Positions 60,287-64,000 of a stretch of DNA of 64,000 nt are shown here, piece by piece. Each line of letters starts with the position of its first letter. Positions within the stretch are counted from its first letter, which is position 1. Source of the stretch: Paenibacillus taichungensis (GTDB lineage: Bacteria > Bacillota > Bacilli > Paenibacillales > Paenibacillaceae); the NCBI RefSeq assembly GCF_013359905.1, contig NZ_JABMCC010000108.1, positions 219,893-283,892 of the forward strand. Direction: 5' to 3'. The translations under genes were made by a program, and so were the position numbers. Under the pieces are notes generated by a model, which did not search any database, was not told where the DNA came from, and saw only the letters and a program-made list of their open reading frames with translations.

Positions 60287-62578
60287 CTAACCCTCTCTGG
60301 TGAAACGCTCGGCATGTGGATGGGTCAAATCACTCAGCAATTGATCAATCAAACCGCGCTCCACGATATCATCAATATTCTCCACCGAGAGAAGCACTTC
60401 GCGACGATTGGCTGTTGTTTTCCCTGTATGCTGCAAGATGACTTCAATATTACTCTTCGTATAAAAAGTAACGACCTCTCCTGCCGTAATATCACCATGA
60501 AGACCCGTGGCGGAAAAGAAACGATAATTGAAGCTGCGCAGCGTACATCCAGCATGATTGGTGAAATGAACTGGAAGCTGAAGGGAAAGCCTCGGCATTT
60601 TTCGTTGATCCGATCTAGGTTGAACAATACGTTTTTTTACATTGCGAAGCATATCGTCGTAAGCCGTATCCCACAGATTCATCTTCTCTGGCAATGAGTG
60701 TTTACGATCGTAGATGATTTGCATGTATTGACGGTTATCCGTCTCATCCATCGGCTGAACCGTCGCGGAATAACGCCAGCCTTCTCCATCCTGTTTCACA
60801 TAAACAATGACCGCTTGAAGATTGGCCTCATACCGCTCGGATTTTACGACCAGAGAGATCGTCTTCTGTTCAGGTAGATAAATGGGATACGGCACATAAA
60901 AGGCAATACCTTGTTCAGATACATCTACTGTCTTGGCCTGATAGCGCAGATTCGTGTCCTGGTCGTGGATCATGACATCCTCCTGCGCCCGAATCCGCTC
61001 TGTCTCCCGATACGCACGACGCCCGATCATGAAGAACAGGGCATAACACAGCGCAATCATATTATGAATGAGCCAGAAAATAATGATACTGCTGAAGAAC
61101 AGCGCGATGCCATATTTACCGTTAACGTACCGAATCACAGCCGCAATCGAAAGCAAAAGCAGGAAGATATGCGGAAGTGCATATAACAAAGCAGACATCC
61201 ATTTCCGACCGTTCGCTCTGCTTTTATTCGTAACCTTGAATTTTTTCTCGCGGATGCCCAGCGTTTCAAGGAGAACCGGCCATATCAGATAAGGCATAAA
61301 TATCGTATCAATAACCTGACTCCAGCGCTGATTCCGAATATTGCTCGACAGATAACGCATCGATACACTGTAGAAGAAATAGGACGGAAGCCAGAATATT
61401 AAGATTTGCCAGAAGGTTGTGTTTACAATCTTGAAATCAAACAATGCAAATAAAATAGGAGCCAGAATGAAAATCAAACGGTTAAAGAAGGACCACCAGT
61501 ATAAGAAACTGCTTAAATAGGTTACCCTCGTCCAGAAAGGAAGCTTCTCGGATATAGGAGCACGTGTATTCTGCAGGCTCTGAATAATCCCCCTTGCCCA
61601 GCGGATTCGCTGCTTAATCATGCTCGGGACTGTTGTTGTCGTCTGCCCGGCAGCTTGAACCTCTTGAGTCGCATAGGTAATATAGCCTTCCTGCTGTAGG
61701 CGGATGCTTGTCTCAAAGTCCTCGGTGATTGTGTTCAGCGGAAAACCGCCGATGTCTTCCATGCCTTGCCGGGAAATGATCGTATTACTTCCGGTATAGG
61801 CTACCGCATTCGAGGCATTACGCAGGATGTTCACTTCTCTGGAGAAGAAATCCTGTTCATTCGGAATTCCTTGCTCTGCATACAAGTTAAACTGGAACAG
61901 ATCCGGATTATAGAAGCTTTGAGGGGTCTGTACCAGCCCCAGCTTGAACTTTTTATCTATTTCATCCTCACGGCGAAGCCGCCATCTCCCGTTCTCTTCT
62001 ATAAACGTGGAGAGCAGGAAATACGGGACGGTTTTCATCAAAAAGGTGTGTTGCGGGATCATATCTGCATCAAAGGTTGCAATGAGTGGAGAAGAGGTTT
62101 TGCTCAGGGCATTATTCAGGTTACCTGATTTGGCATGTTTGTTGCCGGGAAAACCCAGATATCCTACGCCAAACTGCTTCGCAAGCTCCTCCACCTCAGG
62201 TCGTGCTCCATCATCACACAGATAGATGTGAACCTTCTGCTTGTCAGGGTAATCCATGAACGTACAAGCATTGACGGTTTTATACAAAAGATCAACCGGC
62301 TCGTTATGGGTGGCAATGAACACATCCACATGAGGATAAAAATCGGGAGGGACGATGGGAAAGTCGAGCTGGGTACGTTCCTTTTGCATCTTTTGAAAAA
62401 ACAATTCAAAGGTGGTCAGTACGGTTACCGTTTCAGCCACAATTAAGAGCATGCCGAAGATGACGTTCAGAACACCTTCTCCCCATGGCAGTGTAAAGAA
62501 CATCCGCCATAGCAAATAAATCGACATCAGGATCATGGTGATGACAAAGAAAATATGTTGTCTTTTTTCGTTTTGCAC
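60287..62578 (-). CDS. BcsA-like polysaccharide synthase with PilZ domain
   Basis: This 763-residue processive GT2 synthase has two N-terminal transmembrane helices, then the GT-A domain with CDDGARPE (122-124 DDG), FDADM (170-172), TEDFETSI (285-287) and QRIRWARG (323-327, the QxxRW acceptor-site motif). More transmembrane helices and a PilZ domain (about 550-650; RxxxR-like start, DVSEQGIAF) follow. PilZ binds c-di-GMP and opens the synthase in cellulose-type enzymes. A C-terminal 100-residue region is PilZ-like too but degenerate. GTG 62578 overlaps the previous TAG stop (TAGTG) and follows AAGGAGG; the ATG frame from 62611 is rejected. No bcsB, bcsC or bcsZ is present, so the polymer may not be cellulose. 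Confidence 0.85.
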   Translation of the reverse strand: MQNEKRQHIFFVITMILMSIYLLWRMFFTLPWGEGVLNVIFGMLLIVAETVTVLTTFELFFQKMQKERTQLDFPIVPPDFYPHVDVFIATHNEPVDLLYKTVNACTFMDYPDKQKVHIYLCDDGARPEVEELAKQFGVGYLGFPGNKHAKSGNLNNALSKTSSPLIATFDADMIPQHTFLMKTVPYFLLSTFIEENGRWRLRREDEIDKKFKLGLVQTPQSFYNPDLFQFNLYAEQGIPNEQDFFSREVNILRNASNAVAYTGSNTIISRQGMEDIGGFPLNTITEDFETSIRLQQEGYITYATQEVQAAGQTTTTVPSMIKQRIRWARGIIQSLQNTRAPISEKLPFWTRVTYLSSFLYWWSFFNRLIFILAPILFALFDFKIVNTTFWQILIFWLPSYFFYSVSMRYLSSNIRNQRWSQVIDTIFMPYLIWPVLLETLGIREKKFKVTNKSRANGRKWMSALLYALPHIFLLLLSIAAVIRYVNGKYGIALFFSSIIIFWLIHNMIALCYALFFMIGRRAYRETERIRAQEDVMIHDQDTNLRYQAKTVDVSEQGIAFYVPYPIYLPEQKTISLVVKSERYEANLQAVIVYVKQDGEGWRYSATVQPMDETDNRQYMQIIYDRKHSLPEKMNLWDTAYDDMLRNVKKRIVQPRSDQRKMPRLSLQLPVHFTNHAGCTLRSFNYRFFSATGLHGDITAGEVVTFYTKSNIEVILQHTGKTTANRREVLLSVENIDDIVERGLIDQLLSDLTHPHAERFTREG

Positions 62579-63675
62579 TACAGCTGCTTCCTCCTTGCTG
62601 CAAATACCCATCTTCGCTGCAATTGAAAACTGAGCAGGAACAGCAAGGCATCACAGACAAATTTCGCGATTTTCTCATCCACGAAGAAAACCGTATGGAA
62701 CAAATATACCCCCGTACTGGAAAGCACAATCACGAATCCGCACAACGTCAAATAGCGCCATAGACTGCCCTGGCTATCCTCTTTACGGAATACAAAGTGC
62801 CTATTTAGTACATAGTTGACGACAATAGAAATAATTCTCGCAATCACGGTTGCGAGCAGAATTCTTAGATAATCCTGCTGACCCAATATAGGCCGCAAAA
62901 AGTCGATCAAAAACCATGCAATTCCCAAATCAACGACAGAACTCGCAACGGAAGAGGAAATAAAGCGCAGGAAGTTGGAAAACAGCACACCCATTACCCG
63001 AGCGCTGTCCTGAACAGCTTTAAAGTGTGTCCCTGCATTTCCATTCTCATAGATGACTTGAATCGGCATGGTATGAATCGGTATACCAGATTGAATGCAC
63101 GAGATGAGCATCTGCAGCTCATATTCGAAACGAGTGCCGCGAACATCTTGCATGAAAGCAAGTAGTCCGGGGCCAAAGGCTCGAAGTCCGGTTTGGGTAT
63201 CTGATAGCTTTTTACCGTAAAGCATAGCAAAAATAAAGGACGTCATCCGATTACCCAGCAAAGATTTCGGCGGTATGCCTCCCTCACTGAAGTTCCTTAC
63301 CCCGAGAACCAATGCATCAGGGTGCTGTCTGGCTTCTTTGGCAAGTCTGTATACATCCTCTGCTGCGTGCTGCCCATCTGAGTCCGCAGTGACGACGAAC
63401 GAAGACGCACCGAACTGCTGTCCGATATACTTAAATCCGGTCTTAAGTGCAGCACCCTTTCCCAGATTTTCCGCATGCCGAAGCAAGACACACCCGTTCT
63501 CACTCAGCTCTTCGAAAATCGATTGATACGCCTCACCAGATCCGTCGTCCACAATGACAATATGGGTCAAGCCATATTCTCGCAATTGCCGTACATAGGC
63601 TAGAAGTCTCTCATCTGGCTCAAGCGATGGAATAAGGATGATCGTTTTGCCGTCTTCACTTTTATCTATAATCAT
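62578..63675 (-). CDS. GT2-GtrA polyprenyl-phosphate glycosyltransferase fusion
   Basis: This 365-residue protein has an N-terminal GT2 domain of the dolichyl/undecaprenyl-phosphate sugar transferase kind (ILIPSLEPDERLLAYV, VDDGSG, HAENLGKGAALKTGF, ADSDGQH, SDTQTGLRAFGP). A C-terminal GtrA domain of four transmembrane helices follows (about 235-365; NYVLNRHFVFRKE). It would charge a lipid carrier with a sugar and flip it out for use by the polysaccharide enzymes downstream. It is the first gene of the operon. ATG 63675 has AGGATG upstream; no other start fits. Confidence 0.85.
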   Translation of the reverse strand: MIIDKSEDGKTIILIPSLEPDERLLAYVRQLREYGLTHIVIVDDGSGEAYQSIFEELSENGCVLLRHAENLGKGAALKTGFKYIGQQFGASSFVVTADSDGQHAAEDVYRLAKEARQHPDALVLGVRNFSEGGIPPKSLLGNRMTSFIFAMLYGKKLSDTQTGLRAFGPGLLAFMQDVRGTRFEYELQMLISCIQSGIPIHTMPIQVIYENGNAGTHFKAVQDSARVMGVLFSNFLRFISSSVASSVVDLGIAWFLIDFLRPILGQQDYLRILLATVIARIISIVVNYVLNRHFVFRKEDSQGSLWRYLTLCGFVIVLSSTGVYLFHTVFFVDEKIAKFVCDALLFLLSFQLQRRWVFAARRKQL

Positions 63676-63851
63676 CCTAGTTAAGCCTCAATTCGACATA
63701 TTTTCACAAATTCTTTTTGAATACTGTGAGTATAACATCGAAAGAGTATACAGTAAACGAACAACTTGTATATATTTTGGTAAAAAAGTTGTATACACAT
63801 TCGCATTAATGTATAGGCAAAAAATACTAGAAATAGGACTGTGGTATACAC

Positions 63852-63881
63852 AACGAAAAACTCGCCATAATTATGGCGAGT
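63852..63881 (-). terminator. Terminator of the YceI gene
   Basis: ACTCGCCATAA pairs with TTATGGCGAGT (63860-63870 with 63871-63881, effective loop AATT) and is followed on the minus strand by TTTTCGTTG. The 63676-63851 stretch is the promoter region of the polysaccharide operon; no clear promoter hexamers were found. Confidence 0.75.
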
Positions 63882-63907
63882 GCATGTTCAGATATCATGT
63901 AACAATG

Positions 63908-64000
63908 CTATTCTATTCGAATTGCTTCGATATAAAGCTCGATGTTCACTTCATTTCCAACGACAATTCCACCCGTTTCCAGAGGCGAATTAAAGCTCAA
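63908..64000 (-). CDS. YceI-family protein, C-terminal end only
   Basis: The last 30 codons of a gene entering from the right edge read NSPLETGGIVVGNEVNIELY and then IEAIRIE before TAG at 63908. This matches the C-terminal strand of YceI-like lipid-binding (polyisoprenoid-binding) lipocalin-type proteins, where GGxxVGDEVxIxLxxEA is characteristic. Only this end is visible, so signal peptide and length are unknown. Confidence 0.7.
   Translation of the reverse strand: MSFNSPLETGGIVVGNEVNIELYIEAIRIE

Noticed and set aside
1..64000. CRISPR arrays, tRNA/rRNA genes, insertion sequences, prophage
   Set aside because: No regularly spaced repeats, cloverleaf-like clusters, transposase motifs or phage structural genes were seen on either strand.

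Overview
The window reads as chromosomal DNA of a low-to-mid GC, spore-forming Firmicute, most likely Paenibacillus or a close relative. That is inferred from gene content: a YxiN-type DbpA helicase, an AraR of the GntR/LacI type, CcpA- and Fur-type sites, a T-box leader, WXG100 secretion, HxlR/MarR/TetR regulators and many plant-polysaccharide enzymes. About sixty protein genes are supported. I found no rRNA, tRNA, CRISPR array or insertion sequence.

Layout. 1-5.4 kb: the end of an MFS exporter, a secreted 5'-nucleotidase-family enzyme with an SH3b tail, a lipoprotein, and a macrolide phosphotransferase gene behind a transcription attenuator. 5.5-10 kb: a DUF3221-type lipoprotein, dbpA, and a secreted GH43/F5-8C/AbfB enzyme. 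10-16 kb: a lipoprotein, a methyltransferase, a GNAT, small regulators, a WYL regulator divergent from a DHFR-like reductase, an SGNH esterase and an SRPBCC protein. 16-24 kb: a TetR/DUF4180 pair sharing an operator motif with a divergent metallo-hydrolase, an orphan sensor kinase, DinB, a PRISE-type reductase facing an HxlR regulator, and two SDR genes plus marR behind tandem 15-bp repeats. 24-35 kb: a rhamnogalacturonan lyase, DoxX/HxlR, a TPR-SUKH protein, two tandem glycosyltransferases, a large TerD-like protein, and malate:quinone oxidoreductase. 35-39.5 kb: a WXG100 polymorphic toxin followed by up to four immunity-type genes, then a TPR protein divergent from an XRE regulator. 39.5-50.2 kb: a diguanylate cyclase, an AAC(3)-type acetyltransferase, the araBDA operon with divergent araR, an LRR protein, and a GNAT gene under a T-box. 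50.3-54.5 kb: a Fur-box-preceded ferric-siderophore ABC operon. 54.5-58.3 kb: a sporulation-type kinase, a MetE-like synthase, an SDR fragment and a GNAT. 58.4-63.7 kb: a polysaccharide operon (GT2-GtrA, BcsA-like synthase with PilZ, membrane protein), then the tail of a YceI gene.

Together the genes fit a soil or rhizosphere bacterium. GH43, PL4, the SGNH esterase and araBDA would attack pectin and arabinogalactan side chains and feed arabinose inward. Candidate CcpA sites lie near the GH43, ara and mqo genes. Drug-modifying enzymes, the toxin/immunity block and siderophore import speak for competition. The GGDEF protein and the PilZ-bearing synthase suggest a c-di-GMP-controlled exopolysaccharide. 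The most informative non-coding findings are the mph attenuator with a matching antiterminator, the T-box in front of an acetyltransferase gene, the AraR box inside the araB promoter, and the shared TetR and MarR operator candidates.
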